From positions 1 to 21,026 of the forward strand of contig JAODNS010000069.1 in assembly GCA_025465145.1 (NCBI GenBank): a stretch of DNA of 21,026 nucleotides. The letters run 5' to 3'. Below, piece by piece: positions 6,244-13,383 of this stretch (the stretch's first letter is position 1; each line of letters starts with the position of its first letter). This stretch comes from Frankiales bacterium (GTDB taxonomy: Bacteria > Actinomycetota > Actinomycetes > Mycobacteriales > SCTD01). The translations under genes were made by a program, and so were the position numbers. Under the pieces are notes generated by a model. The model was not told where the DNA came from, did not search any database, and worked only from the letters and a program-made list of their open reading frames with translations.

Positions 6244-8670
6244 GTGCCCCTGGCTCGTCGCTGGCTCGCCTGCGCCGCCGTCCTCGCCGTCGCCGCCACC
6301 CCGTTCGCGACGTCGTCGCACGCGGACACGGGCGCGCCGCTGGTGCCCGCGGGCTACGTCGCACTTGTCGGCCCGCTGCACGAGCACAGCGGCTACTCCG
6401 ACGGCTGGGCCGGCTCCACACCGGCGACGTACTACGCGTCGGCGAAGAAGCTCGGCAACGACTTCCTCCTGAGCGGCGACCACTCCGACACCCTCGACGC
6501 GCCCATCGCGGCGAACGACACGTGCGCCGGCCCCGGCGTCTCCGACTGCCTGTTGGCGGACCCGGACCCGGTGAAGTCGTTCACCAAGTGGGACGCCACC
6601 GAGGCCTACGCCAAGGCGGCGACCGATGCCTCTTTCACCGCCGGTCGCGGCTTCGAGTGGACCAGTGACCGCTTCGGGCACATCAGCGTCTACTTCTCGC
6701 GCAACAAGACCAACGCCAAGATCGACGGCGGATACGCCAGCATGGACACCTTCTACAGCTGGCTGACGCGCCGCCCCGAGGCGGGCGGTGGCCTCGACGG
6801 GCTCGCGGTCTTCAACCACCCGGACGCGAAGAAGCTGCAGGTCGTCGGCGGCAGCGACCCCGGCGTCAACTGGAACGACTTCGCGTACGTCAGCTCGGCC
6901 GACCGTCAGATGGTCGCCGCGGAGGTCTACAACGACGACGACCAGTACGGCCAGCACTTCAGCCGCATCCTCGACAAGGGCTGGCACGTCGGTGCCGTCG
7001 GCGCCGAGGACCTCGGGCACCGCCGCACCGACGACTGGGGCGGCCCCACGTGGGCGAAGACGGTGATCCTCAGCCGGGACCGGTCCGAGTCTGCGCTGCA
7101 GGAGGCGATGCAGGCCCGGCGCTTCTACGCCGTGCGCCGCCCCGACACCCGGCTCGGCTTCACCGTCGACGGTGCCGTCATGGGCAGCCGGCTCGCTCGC
7201 CAGGTCGGCGCACCGCTGACCATCGCGGCGACCGGCACCCGAACCGGCCACTCCGGCCTGACCCTGCAGGTCGTCACCAGCGGCGGCCGCGTCGTCGCGA
7301 CCGGCACCGACGCGATGACCGTGACCGTGCCGACGTCAGGGGCTGAGAAGTACTACTTCCTGCGCGTCACCGACGGCACCGAGGTCGTGGGCATCTCGTC
7401 CCCCGTGTGGGTCGAGCGCGGGCTGGCCGCGCCCGTCGGCGAGTGGCTCGCCGGTGACCTGCACGTGCACACCTGCTACTCGCACGACGCGTACTGCGGC
7501 CCCGACGACGACAACACCGGTCCCGAGGACTTCTACACGGCCGGCGGCTCCCCCACCGAGCGGTTCGCCGAGGCGGCCGCCCGCGGCCTCGACTACCTGG
7601 CGCTCACCGACCACCACTCCGACAGCTCGCCGCAGGACAGCGGCTTCGACTCCGTGCAGGACCCCGGTTTCGGGTCGGCCGGCGTCATCGGGCTGCCCGG
7701 GTACGAGAACTCCATCGCCGGTCACGCGCAGATGCTCGGCGCGAAGCGGATCTACCCGAGTGGGGACGGCAGCGACGCCGCGATCAACGCCATGGCGGAC
7801 GCGCTGCGCGCCGACGGCGGCCTGTTCCAGGCCAACCACCCCGCCGAGGACGAGACCGTCCCGCTGACCGACTGCCGCAAGCTGCCCGCGATGCACTGGT
7901 CGTACGGCCTGCGCGTGCCGGTCGACACCGTCGAGGTGTGGAACGTCGGCCACCACCTTCAGCTCCCCTTGCCGGCGGGCATGTCCAACGCCGACTCGGT
8001 CCGCTACTGGGAGTGCTGGCTCAACACCGGCGCGCACGTGACGCCCACCGGCGGCAGCGACTCGCACTGGCTGTCGACCGCCGCCGTGCAGGGCGTCGGC
8101 AACCCGACCACCTGGGTGTTCGCGCAGGAGCGCAGCGCCCGCGGGGTCCTCGAGGCGATGAAGGCGGGGCGTACGTCCATCTCGTTCCAGCCGCCCGCCG
8201 AGGGAGCGCCTGTCCTGCTGCTGGAGGGCGATGTCGACCGCGACGGCGTGTACGAGGCCATGGTCGGCGACACCGTCCCGCCCAAGACCCCGCTGCGGGT
8301 CCGCGCGACGGGCACCCCCGGCGCCGGGCTCGTCGACGTGCGGGCCAATGGCAGGACGATCGTCGAGGGGGCCGCCCTGACGCCGGGCGGGACCATCGAC
8401 TTCACGCTGGACGAGCCCGGCTGGGTCTGGGCGAGCGTCTACGCCGAGGACGGCGTCGCCCAGCGGCGCGCGACGTGCGAGCCGCTGGTCGGGGACCAGA
8501 CGAGCTACTGCCGCAACCGCATCACCATGCTGGGGATGACGTCGGCGCTGTACGTCGCCGAGCCGGTCGTCGTACCGCCGCCGGTCCTGACCCCGCTGTG
8601 CCCGACCGGGCAGAGCCCCAAGCCGCGCCCGTCCGCGAACCCGCACGGCGACAAGTGCCGCAAGGAATGA
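6244..8670 (+). CDS. secreted tandem-PHP-domain metallohydrolase (CehA/McbA-like)
   Basis: An 808-residue protein with AGGAG (6232-6236) 7 nt before the GTG start. Residues 1-27 form a Sec-type signal peptide (RR, hydrophobic run, SSHA/D). The first PHP domain has PLHEHSGYSDG (H46, H48), SGDHSD (D79, H80), FGHISVY, FNHPD and GAEDLGH. The second has GDLHVHTCYSHD (H407, H409), LTDHHSD (D456, H457), ANHPAED and GGSDSHW (D606, H608). Beta-rich linkers separate and follow them, and the tail is proline- and cysteine-containing. PHP domains bind two or three metals and hydrolyse phosphoesters; CehA/McbA relatives hydrolyse carbamate esters. It is probably extracellular, possibly releasing a sugar from a phosphoester or ester for uptake (inference). 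Two seemingly complete PHP centres in one chain are notable. Confidence 0.88.
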   Translation: MPLARRWLACAAVLAVAATPFATSSHADTGAPLVPAGYVALVGPLHEHSGYSDGWAGSTPATYYASAKKLGNDFLLSGDHSDTLDAPIAANDTCAGPGVSDCLLADPDPVKSFTKWDATEAYAKAATDASFTAGRGFEWTSDRFGHISVYFSRNKTNAKIDGGYASMDTFYSWLTRRPEAGGGLDGLAVFNHPDAKKLQVVGGSDPGVNWNDFAYVSSADRQMVAAEVYNDDDQYGQHFSRILDKGWHVGAVGAEDLGHRRTDDWGGPTWAKTVILSRDRSESALQEAMQARRFYAVRRPDTRLGFTVDGAVMGSRLARQVGAPLTIAATGTRTGHSGLTLQVVTSGGRVVATGTDAMTVTVPTSGAEKYYFLRVTDGTEVVGISSPVWVERGLAAPVGEWLAGDLHVHTCYSHDAYCGPDDDNTGPEDFYTAGGSPTERFAEAAARGLDYLALTDHHSDSSPQDSGFDSVQDPGFGSAGVIGLPGYENSIAGHAQMLGAKRIYPSGDGSDAAINAMADALRADGGLFQANHPAEDETVPLTDCRKLPAMHWSYGLRVPVDTVEVWNVGHHLQLPLPAGMSNADSVRYWECWLNTGAHVTPTGGSDSHWLSTAAVQGVGNPTTWVFAQERSARGVLEAMKAGRTSISFQPPAEGAPVLLLEGDVDRDGVYEAMVGDTVPPKTPLRVRATGTPGAGLVDVRANGRTIVEGAALTPGGTIDFTLDEPGWVWASVYAEDGVAQRRATCEPLVGDQTSYCRNRITMLGMTSALYVAEPVVVPPPVLTPLCPTGQSPKPRPSANPHGDKCRKE

Positions 8671-9614
8671 CCTCCGCGCTGGGCGCGCAGTTCGCGCGGG
8701 ACGTCCGGGAGCAGCCGGCCGCGCTGAGCCGGGTCCTCGTGGTGAACGCCGCGGCTCTTCGGGCAGCGCGGGACCTCGTGCGCACGGCGACGTCGGTGCG
8801 GCTGCTGGGCATCGGCTCGAGCCGGCACGCGGCCGGGCTCGGCGCCGCCTGCCTCGAGCTCGCCGGTATCCGCGCGGACGCACCCCCGGCCCCTGGCGCG
8901 GACGTGCCCCCGCCGGTGCTGCGGCCGGGCGACGTGCTCGTGGCGGTCTCGCAGTCCGGCGAGACCCCGGCGCTCGTGGCGGCGGTACGGCTGGCGCGCG
9001 ACTCAGGCTGCCGCGTCGTCACCGTCACCAACTCCCCCGGTACCCTGGCCCGACAGGCGGACGTCGCGCTGCACTGCACCGCCGGACCCGAGCGCGTGGT
9101 CGCGGCCTCCAAGTCGGTGACGAGCAGCGCGCTGCTGCTGCGCGCGCTCGCTGGCGACGTGGACGTGGACGCGTTGGTGGCCGCGGTGACGGAGCTGCTT
9201 GACGCAGACCTCACGCGGCTGACGGCGGGCGCGCACCCGACGCACGTCGTCGCCGGCGGATTGGGCGCGGAGCACGTCGCCGCGGAGGTGGCCCTCAAGA
9301 TGGCGGAGACGGGTGGCCGCCTGCTCACGTCTGAGCCAGTCGTCGAGCACCTGCACGGACCCGCTGCCGTGCCCGCCACGGTCCTCGCCCTGGTGCACCC
9401 GAGCGACCCCAACGCGCAGCAGCTCACCGGCGACGTCGTCCGCATCGGCCCCGACCCCTCGTACGAGCTCGCCACTGCCGACCTCGCGGATCCTGCCTCG
9501 GCGGCGGTCCTCCGCCTGGTGGCGGGGCAGCTGGCAGCCCTCGCCTGGTCCCGTCGGGGCGGGGTGGACGCCGACGCGGCCCGCGGCCTGTCGAAGGTGA
9601 CGCGCACCGCGTGA
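8667..9614 (+). CDS. SIS-domain sugar-phosphate isomerase/deaminase (GlmS C-domain / NagB-II-like)
   Basis: A 315-residue protein starting at ATG 8667-8669, overlapping the PHP gene stop as ATGA. It has two SIS halves. The first has LGIGSSRHAAG (48-57), the phosphate-binding SQSGET (95-100) and AGPERVVAASKSVTS (139-153). The second has EVALKMAETGG (E214), EHLHGP (H230) and the C-terminal GLSKVTRT (K310). E214, H230 and K310 match the positions used by GlmS-type isomerases and NagB-II deaminases, so it is probably active. Converting glucosamine-6-phosphate (the NagA product) to fructose-6-phosphate plus ammonia is the simplest role, as no classical NagB is visible here. A different amino-sugar phosphate is possible. 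MurQ etherase was considered but its motifs are absent. Confidence 0.87.
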   Translation: MTSALGAQFARDVREQPAALSRVLVVNAAALRAARDLVRTATSVRLLGIGSSRHAAGLGAACLELAGIRADAPPAPGADVPPPVLRPGDVLVAVSQSGETPALVAAVRLARDSGCRVVTVTNSPGTLARQADVALHCTAGPERVVAASKSVTSSALLLRALAGDVDVDALVAAVTELLDADLTRLTAGAHPTHVVAGGLGAEHVAAEVALKMAETGGRLLTSEPVVEHLHGPAAVPATVLALVHPSDPNAQQLTGDVVRIGPDPSYELATADLADPASAAVLRLVAGQLAALAWSRRGGVDADAARGLSKVTRTA

Positions 9615-10918
9615 GCGGGCTGCTCCTGCCGCCGGAGTCCGTCCGCGTCCTGCTCCAGCAGGTCGTCCAGGACAGGCGCGAGCAGGGGCACGACGTCGAC
9701 GCGCTCGAAGGCGAGCTCGCGCAGCTGCCGCCGTCCCTCGACGCCATGCAGGAACTCGCCGCACGGCTGGAGCAAGCGCCGCTCGTCCAGGGCTGGCCAC
9801 ACGTGGAGCCGCACGCGCTGGCCGACGTGCTCGACGCGTGTTCGGACCTGCCCACCGCCCGGAGACCGGGCGGCGACGTCGGCGTGCGGATCCGGACCGC
9901 ATGGGGTGCCCGCGTCGCCGGGTGCGTCCTCGGCAAGCCGTTCGAGTACGACCCGACGCTGGCCGAGTTGCGCGATGTGCTGGAGCCAGCCGGCGAGTGG
10001 CCGCTGACCGACTACGTCACCGAGGCGACGAACGCCCGCCTGCGGCAGCCGCAGCCGCAGTGGCCGGAGTGCGTGCGCGAACGGATCGCGCACGTGCCGG
10101 AGGACGACGACCTCGGCTACACCGTCCTCGCGACGGTGGCCCTGGAGCGGCACGGCGCGGACGTGACGCACGAGGACCTGCGCCTGCTCTGGCTGCTCAA
10201 CCTCCCCGTCGCGGCGACGTTCGGGCCGGAGCGGACGGCGCTGCTGTCGGCCGGCCTGGCCACCTTCACCGGTAGCGACCCGGTCGGGCCGATCAACCCT
10301 GCGTCCGAGCACTGCGGCGCAATGATCCGGTCGGACGCCTACGGGTACGCGTGCCCCGGCGACCCCGTCCGCGCCGCGAGCCTCGCGCACCGGGACGCGA
10401 CTCTGACCCACCGCCGGACCGGCGTCTACGCGGCGATGTGGGCGGCTGCCGCCGTGGCGACCGCCCTCGTCGCCGACGACTGGGAGGACGTCGCTGAGAC
10501 CGCCGCGCGCGTGGTGCCGGCGCAGAGCCGGCTGCGCGCTGTCCTGGACCAGTCGCTGGAGCAGGTCCGCGCCGCCGACGACTGGCTCGACGCCTACGCG
10601 CGCCTGCACGGCCGGTACGGGATGTACAGCCACTGCCGGGTCGTCCAGGAGATCGGCACGCTGCTGTCGACGCTGCGGTTCGCGCGCGGCGCCACCGACG
10701 GGATCGGCATGCAGGTCTGCCACGGCAACGACACCGACAGCTTCGGCGCTACGGCGGGTTCGCTGCTCGGGGCCTTGCACGGACCGGCCGGCTTCGACAC
10801 GCAGCACTGGCTGGGACGCTTCGACGACCGGATCCACCTCGCGCTGGCCACGACGCACGACGACTCGATCACCAGCTGGGGACGCCGCATGGCCGCCCTC
10901 CCGGCGCGCCTGAGCTGA
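9611..10918 (+). CDS. ADP-ribosylglycohydrolase-fold enzyme with N-terminal extension
   Basis: A 435-residue protein starting at GTG 9611-9613 in a GTGA overlap with the SIS gene. After about 95 extra residues the ADP-ribosylglycohydrolase core begins: RTAWGARVAGCVLGKPFE (95-112), the metal-binding acidic cluster EDDDLGYT (164-171) and the C-terminal signature CHGNDTDSFGATAGSLLGA (370-388). The acidic residues of both clusters are present, so binding of two divalent metals is likely. The family removes ADP-ribose from proteins or small molecules, but many bacterial members sit in sugar operons with unknown N-glycosidic substrates. As the last gene of a kinase-hydrolase-PHP-SIS operon, this one more likely cleaves a glycosyl bond of the operon's substrate than acts in protein ADP-ribosylation (inference). 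Confidence 0.87.
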   Translation: MSGLLLPPESVRVLLQQVVQDRREQGHDVDALEGELAQLPPSLDAMQELAARLEQAPLVQGWPHVEPHALADVLDACSDLPTARRPGGDVGVRIRTAWGARVAGCVLGKPFEYDPTLAELRDVLEPAGEWPLTDYVTEATNARLRQPQPQWPECVRERIAHVPEDDDLGYTVLATVALERHGADVTHEDLRLLWLLNLPVAATFGPERTALLSAGLATFTGSDPVGPINPASEHCGAMIRSDAYGYACPGDPVRAASLAHRDATLTHRRTGVYAAMWAAAAVATALVADDWEDVAETAARVVPAQSRLRAVLDQSLEQVRAADDWLDAYARLHGRYGMYSHCRVVQEIGTLLSTLRFARGATDGIGMQVCHGNDTDSFGATAGSLLGALHGPAGFDTQHWLGRFDDRIHLALATTHDDSITSWGRRMAALPARLS

Positions 10919-10940
10919 GCCCCCGCGGTCAGGAGGGCTC
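10917..10940 (+). terminator. candidate terminator hairpin after the amino-sugar operon
   Basis: The stem GAGCCC (10917-10922) pairs with GGGCTC (10935-10940). It can be extended by two C-G pairs across one bulged A, leaving a 7-nt loop. It begins inside the stop codon of the ADP-ribosylglycohydrolase gene. No T-run follows, which is common in high-GC organisms, so the call rests on position and pairing only. Confidence 0.45.
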
Positions 10941-11162
10941 GGACACCTGCTCGCGGCGGAGGTCCCTGAGGACCCGGATCAGCAGCCCGGTCGTCCCCGC
11001 GGCGCAGCCGGAGACGACGGACAACCCAGGCGGTGAGCACCCGCACGGCGCGGCGTAGGCGCCTGCGCCTGCGCCTGCTGTACAACGTTGTCTGGCTCGT
11101 CGGCGTCTGTCGCGATGGCATCAGCGCGGTCCGCGGGATCCGCCGGAGCAGAGGGAGCAGTC
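10941..11162. other. intergenic region upstream of the YCII-family gene
   Basis: No convincing gene was found here on either strand; the open frames are arginine-rich and lack start signals. It contains three tandem GCGCCT units (11059-11076) and a perfect 10-bp palindrome ACAACGTTGT (11082-11091), a candidate operator about 70 bp before the next start codon. GGAG at 11154-11157 is the ribosome-binding site of that gene. Confidence 0.5.
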
Positions 11163-11519
11163 GTGGCCGAGTACCTCATCTACTTCAACCAGCAGTGGGT
11201 CGGCAACCACTCCGAGGAGTGGTTCCGCGGCCGCGGTCCGCTTGCCTCGGCCGTCGTGGACGAGATGAGGGCGGCCGGCGTCCTCGTCGCCGCCGGCGGG
11301 CTGGCGGAGGACCGGCAGGACGCGTTCAGCGCCGACGCCACCAGCGGCACGGTGATCTTCAGGGACGGGCCGTACGCCGAGACGAAGCAGTTCCTGGGCG
11401 GGCTGACGATCGTCGACGTCGCGGACGACCAGGCTGCCCGGGTCTGGGCGGGGAAGCTCGCCGAGGCGTGCGGCTGGCCGCAGGAGGTCCGGCGGTTCAG
11501 CACGCGGCCGGACGTCTGA
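11163..11519 (+). CDS. YCII-related (DGPF-type) small protein
   Basis: A 118-residue protein starting at GTG 11163-11165, with GGGAG ending 5 nt upstream. The start MAEYLIYFNQQWVG and the diagnostic block FRDGPYAETKQFLGGLTIVD identify the YCII/DGPF fold, a dimeric ferredoxin-like alpha/beta barrel. Family members are often encoded near ECF sigma factors or small-molecule enzymes and their biochemical role is mostly unknown; no sigma factor gene is visible here. A methyltransferase gene starts 7 bp after its stop, so the two may be co-transcribed. The upstream palindrome could be its operator. Confidence 0.8.
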   Translation: MAEYLIYFNQQWVGNHSEEWFRGRGPLASAVVDEMRAAGVLVAAGGLAEDRQDAFSADATSGTVIFRDGPYAETKQFLGGLTIVDVADDQAARVWAGKLAEACGWPQEVRRFSTRPDV

Positions 11520-11526
11520 TCGCCTC

Positions 11527-12135
11527 GTGGGTGCGGACCACGTTCGGGACGCCTACGCGGCCGCGGCCCAGCAGTACATCGAGCTGTTCGGCGAGGTGGC
11601 ACCTGACGACCCGGACGCGGCTCTCATCCGGCGGTACCTCGGCGCCTTGACGGGGCCTGTGCTCGACCTCGGCTGCGGTCCCGGTCAGTGGACAGCGCAC
11701 CTGCACGCGTACGGCGCCGACGTCACGGGTGTGGACTTGGTGCCCGCGTTCGTGGCGCATGCACGCCGGGCACATCCGGGGCCGACGTTCCGACTGGGCT
11801 CGATGCTCGACCTGGATGCCGAGGACGGCTCGGTCGCCGGGCTCCTCGCCTGGTACTCGCTGATCCACCTGGCTCCGGAGGAGGTCCCGCGTGCGCTCGC
11901 CGGCTTCCGACGGCTCCTCGCGCCATCGGGGGTGCTCGTCCTCGGCTTCTTCGACAGCGACGACACGCTGGCCTCCTTCGAGCACAAGGTCGTCAACGCC
12001 TACCGCTGGCCGGTGGACGTACTGGCCGAGCAGCTCGTGCGCGCCGGGTTCACCGAGGTGCACCGCCGGCAGCAGCGGGTCGCTGAGCGGCCGGACCGCC
12101 GGTACGCCACCGTCGTCGCGTTGGCCACGTCCTGA
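11527..12135 (+). CDS. class I SAM-dependent methyltransferase
   Basis: A 202-residue protein starting at GTG 11527-11529. It has motif I VLDLGCGPGQW (about residues 45-55), the acidic end of strand 2 in VTGVDLVPAF, the motif LLAWYSLIHLAPEEV at the post-II/motif IV region, and FRRLLAPSGVLVLGFF as motif VI. This is the compact Methyltransf_11/25 type that transfers a methyl group from S-adenosylmethionine to a small molecule. The acceptor cannot be predicted from the sequence. It lies 7 bp after the YCII-like gene on the same strand. The next stretch is decayed or uncertain sequence leading to a tRNA gene. Confidence 0.82.
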   Translation: MGADHVRDAYAAAAQQYIELFGEVAPDDPDAALIRRYLGALTGPVLDLGCGPGQWTAHLHAYGADVTGVDLVPAFVAHARRAHPGPTFRLGSMLDLDAEDGSVAGLLAWYSLIHLAPEEVPRALAGFRRLLAPSGVLVLGFFDSDDTLASFEHKVVNAYRWPVDVLAEQLVRAGFTEVHRRQQRVAERPDRRYATVVALATS

Positions 12136-12180
12136 GCCCTCGGTCGAGGCTGTGCTGGACACGTGGTGGACAGTGGCGAC

Positions 12181-12360
12181 ATGGCCCCCTCGACGCAGTC
12201 CACCTTCAGCGATTCCCTCGAGCGCTCCGCGCGCCTGCAGGAGGTGCAGCGGTGGAAGGCCGCGCAGACGGTGCGCGCCTCCGTCGGTGCCGACGCCGGC
12301 CTCGACTCGATACTGGAGTGCCTCGACCTGACCGACGCGCAGTGCCCGGAGCAGATCTAG
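12181..12360 (+). CDS. small hypothetical protein, uncertain
   Basis: An open frame of 59 codons plus stop starting at ATG 12181-12183; a GTG at 12163 would add six residues. The product is hydrophilic, with a mixed composition (STQSTFSDSLERSARLQEVQ near the N-terminus and an acidic, cysteine-containing C-terminus) unlike the Arg/Ala-rich shadow frames of this window. No family was recognised and no clear ribosome-binding site is seen. It could be a real small protein or the remnant of a larger gene, since it lies just before a truncated TfoX-like remnant. Confidence 0.35.
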   Translation: MAPSTQSTFSDSLERSARLQEVQRWKAAQTVRASVGADAGLDSILECLDLTDAQCPEQI

Positions 12361-12389
12361 TCGGCGGCGTGGCCAGCTGGCGTCTGGTC

Positions 12390-12560
12390 GTGGCGTACGA
12401 CCAGGACCTTGCGGACCGGTTGCGCCTGCTGCTGGGCGACCGGCGGCTCGCGGAGCAGGTGATGTTCGGCGGGCGCGGGTCAGTCCTGGAACGCGATCGG
12501 GGGCGCGAGAACGCGGCCTTCTGCGCGCGCTCGGTCGTCCCTCGTCTGTTGTCGGGCTGA
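12390..12560 (+). pseudogene. truncated TfoX N-terminal-domain gene remnant
   Basis: From the GTG at 12390 the frame reads MAYDQDLADRLRLLLG, then RRLAEQVMFGG. This matches the start of TfoX-N domain proteins, which usually run MAYDExLAxRxRxLL...KxMFGGLxF and continue for about 100 residues. After MFGG the similarity stops and the frame becomes non-family sequence (RGSVLERDRGREN...), ending at a TGA (12558-12560) that lies inside the tRNA-Pro gene on the other strand. About 28 family residues remain, so the gene looks truncated, with the loss lying between the MFGG codons and the tRNA. TfoX-N proteins are poorly characterised outside competence regulation. Confidence 0.6.
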
Positions 12561-12625
12561 CAGGATTCGAACCTGCGACCTTCCGGCCCCCAGCCGGACG
12601 CGCTACCAAGCTGCGCCACAGCCCG
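12552..12625 (-). tRNA. tRNA-Pro, anticodon GGG
   Basis: Read on the minus strand, this 74-nt segment folds as a full cloverleaf. Acceptor CGGGCTG pairs with CAGCCCG. The D arm contains AGCTTGGTA. The anticodon stem TCCGG/CCGGA encloses the loop CTGGGGG, giving anticodon GGG. The T arm is GCAGG-TTCGAAT-CCTGT and the discriminator is A. The C1 start of the acceptor fits bacterial tRNA-Pro. The 3' CCA is not encoded. A TAGGCT hexamer (minus strand, 12638-12643) lies 12 nt upstream of the mature 5' end and may be the -10 of its promoter. The gene is flanked by two decayed genes, a setting typical of tRNA-linked integration or loss events. Confidence 0.95.
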
Positions 12626-12650
12626 TGGAGCGCCCTAAGCCTACCGGCAG

Positions 12651-12674
12651 CGGCGGCTGGGTACGGGGCCGCCG
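12651..12674 (-). terminator. candidate hairpin after the endonuclease pseudogene
   Basis: CGGCGGC (12651-12657) pairs perfectly with GCCGCCG (12668-12674) across a 10-nt loop. It lies directly next to the stop codon at 12675-12677 of the minus-strand endonuclease remnant and upstream of tRNA-Pro. No T-run follows, so it may act as a terminator or be an incidental GC-rich dyad. Confidence 0.4.
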
Positions 12675-13349
12675 TCATGGCACGAGCCGGTACTGCTGGT
12701 ACCGGCGCAGGCACAGCGACGTCTGCCCCTCGACCAGAGTCACCGGGACCAGGTAGACCTCGCGGTTGCCGGTGACGAGGCCGAAGTAGTCGATCTCGTC
12801 TGCGCTGTACGCGACCCGTCGCCTCTGCTCCGTCCGGCCTGTCCACACGATCCACGAGCCGTCCACCTTCCGGTCCCGCTCTTCACCTGGACGCGGAGCA
12901 ACCCCTCCTGCCGAGTGTCCACGAGAAGGTCGTACGGCTTCGGCGCCAGCGGCCACGACACGTCGTGCCCGAGGAGCGCGCAGTGCGCCGCGACGAGGAG
13001 CGGCGCGGGGCGGCGCAGGTCACCGGCGCTTGTCCACACCGAGGGAGGAGGCCGACCTGCGGAGTGAGGTTTGCGCCGAGCCGCTGCCGGACGAGTAGCC
13101 CGCCCGCATCATCGCCTCTGACCACGACGCGGCGGAGCGCAGGATCTGCGGAAGCTCCTGCGGCGGCAGCGAGCGTCCCCTGCTCGTCCCGAAGTGCGCG
13201 TACGAGATCCACGACCCATCGCACCTGTCGCGCAGCACGCGACCTGCTCGCGGCGACGTGTGGCCGAGGGCGCGAAGAACTCCGCGCCACGACGTGCTGG
13301 CGGCCACCGCGTCGCGTAGTTCGGCCTCCGGAACGTGCTCGGCCCACAT
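12675..13349 (-). pseudogene. frameshifted PD-(D/E)XK endonuclease-like gene (group I intron-associated type)
   Basis: Three consecutive frames encode parts of one protein of about 224 residues. From ATG 13347-13349 the first part has two repeats resembling small DNA-binding helices (STSWRGVLRALG and AASWSEAMMRAG) and ends in a stop at 13020-13022. A second frame supplies GHDVSWPLAPKPYDLLVD and LLRVQVKSG, the D...QxK core of the PD-(D/E)XK fold. The original frame returns at about 12890 with KVDGSWIVWTGRT and VYLVPVTLVEGQTSLCLRRY, ending at 12675. The two shifts compensate each other. Relatives in actinobacteria are single ORFs of this architecture (from memory). It is therefore probably a dead gene; sequencing error or programmed shifting are less likely alternatives. 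Confidence 0.7.
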
Positions 13350-13383
13350 GCTGGGACCGTGTCACCGGCAGACGACAGTTCGT

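Noticed and set aside
7336..8883. Minus-strand open frame of about 515 codons antisense to the PHP gene
   Set aside because: Low-complexity Arg/Gly/Val composition typical of antisense frames in high-GC DNA, while the plus strand encodes clear PHP motifs.
8667..9614. SIS protein as MurQ-type MurNAc-6-phosphate etherase
   Set aside because: The sequence shows SQSGET, AGPERVVAASKS, EHLHGP and a C-terminal Lys of the GlmS/NagB-II type, not the MurQ pattern.
8522..10858. Minus-strand open frame of about 780 codons across the SIS and ADP-ribosylglycohydrolase genes
   Set aside because: No recognisable domain and no ribosome-binding site. The plus-strand genes have intact motifs and overlapping starts and stops.
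10930..11030. Possible short minus-strand peptide ending at the TCA at 10930-10932
   Set aside because: The frame has no good start codon or ribosome-binding site and overlaps the terminator hairpin of the preceding operon.
11059..11076. Three tandem GCGCCT units
   Set aside because: Too short and too close to background composition to call a functional repeat.
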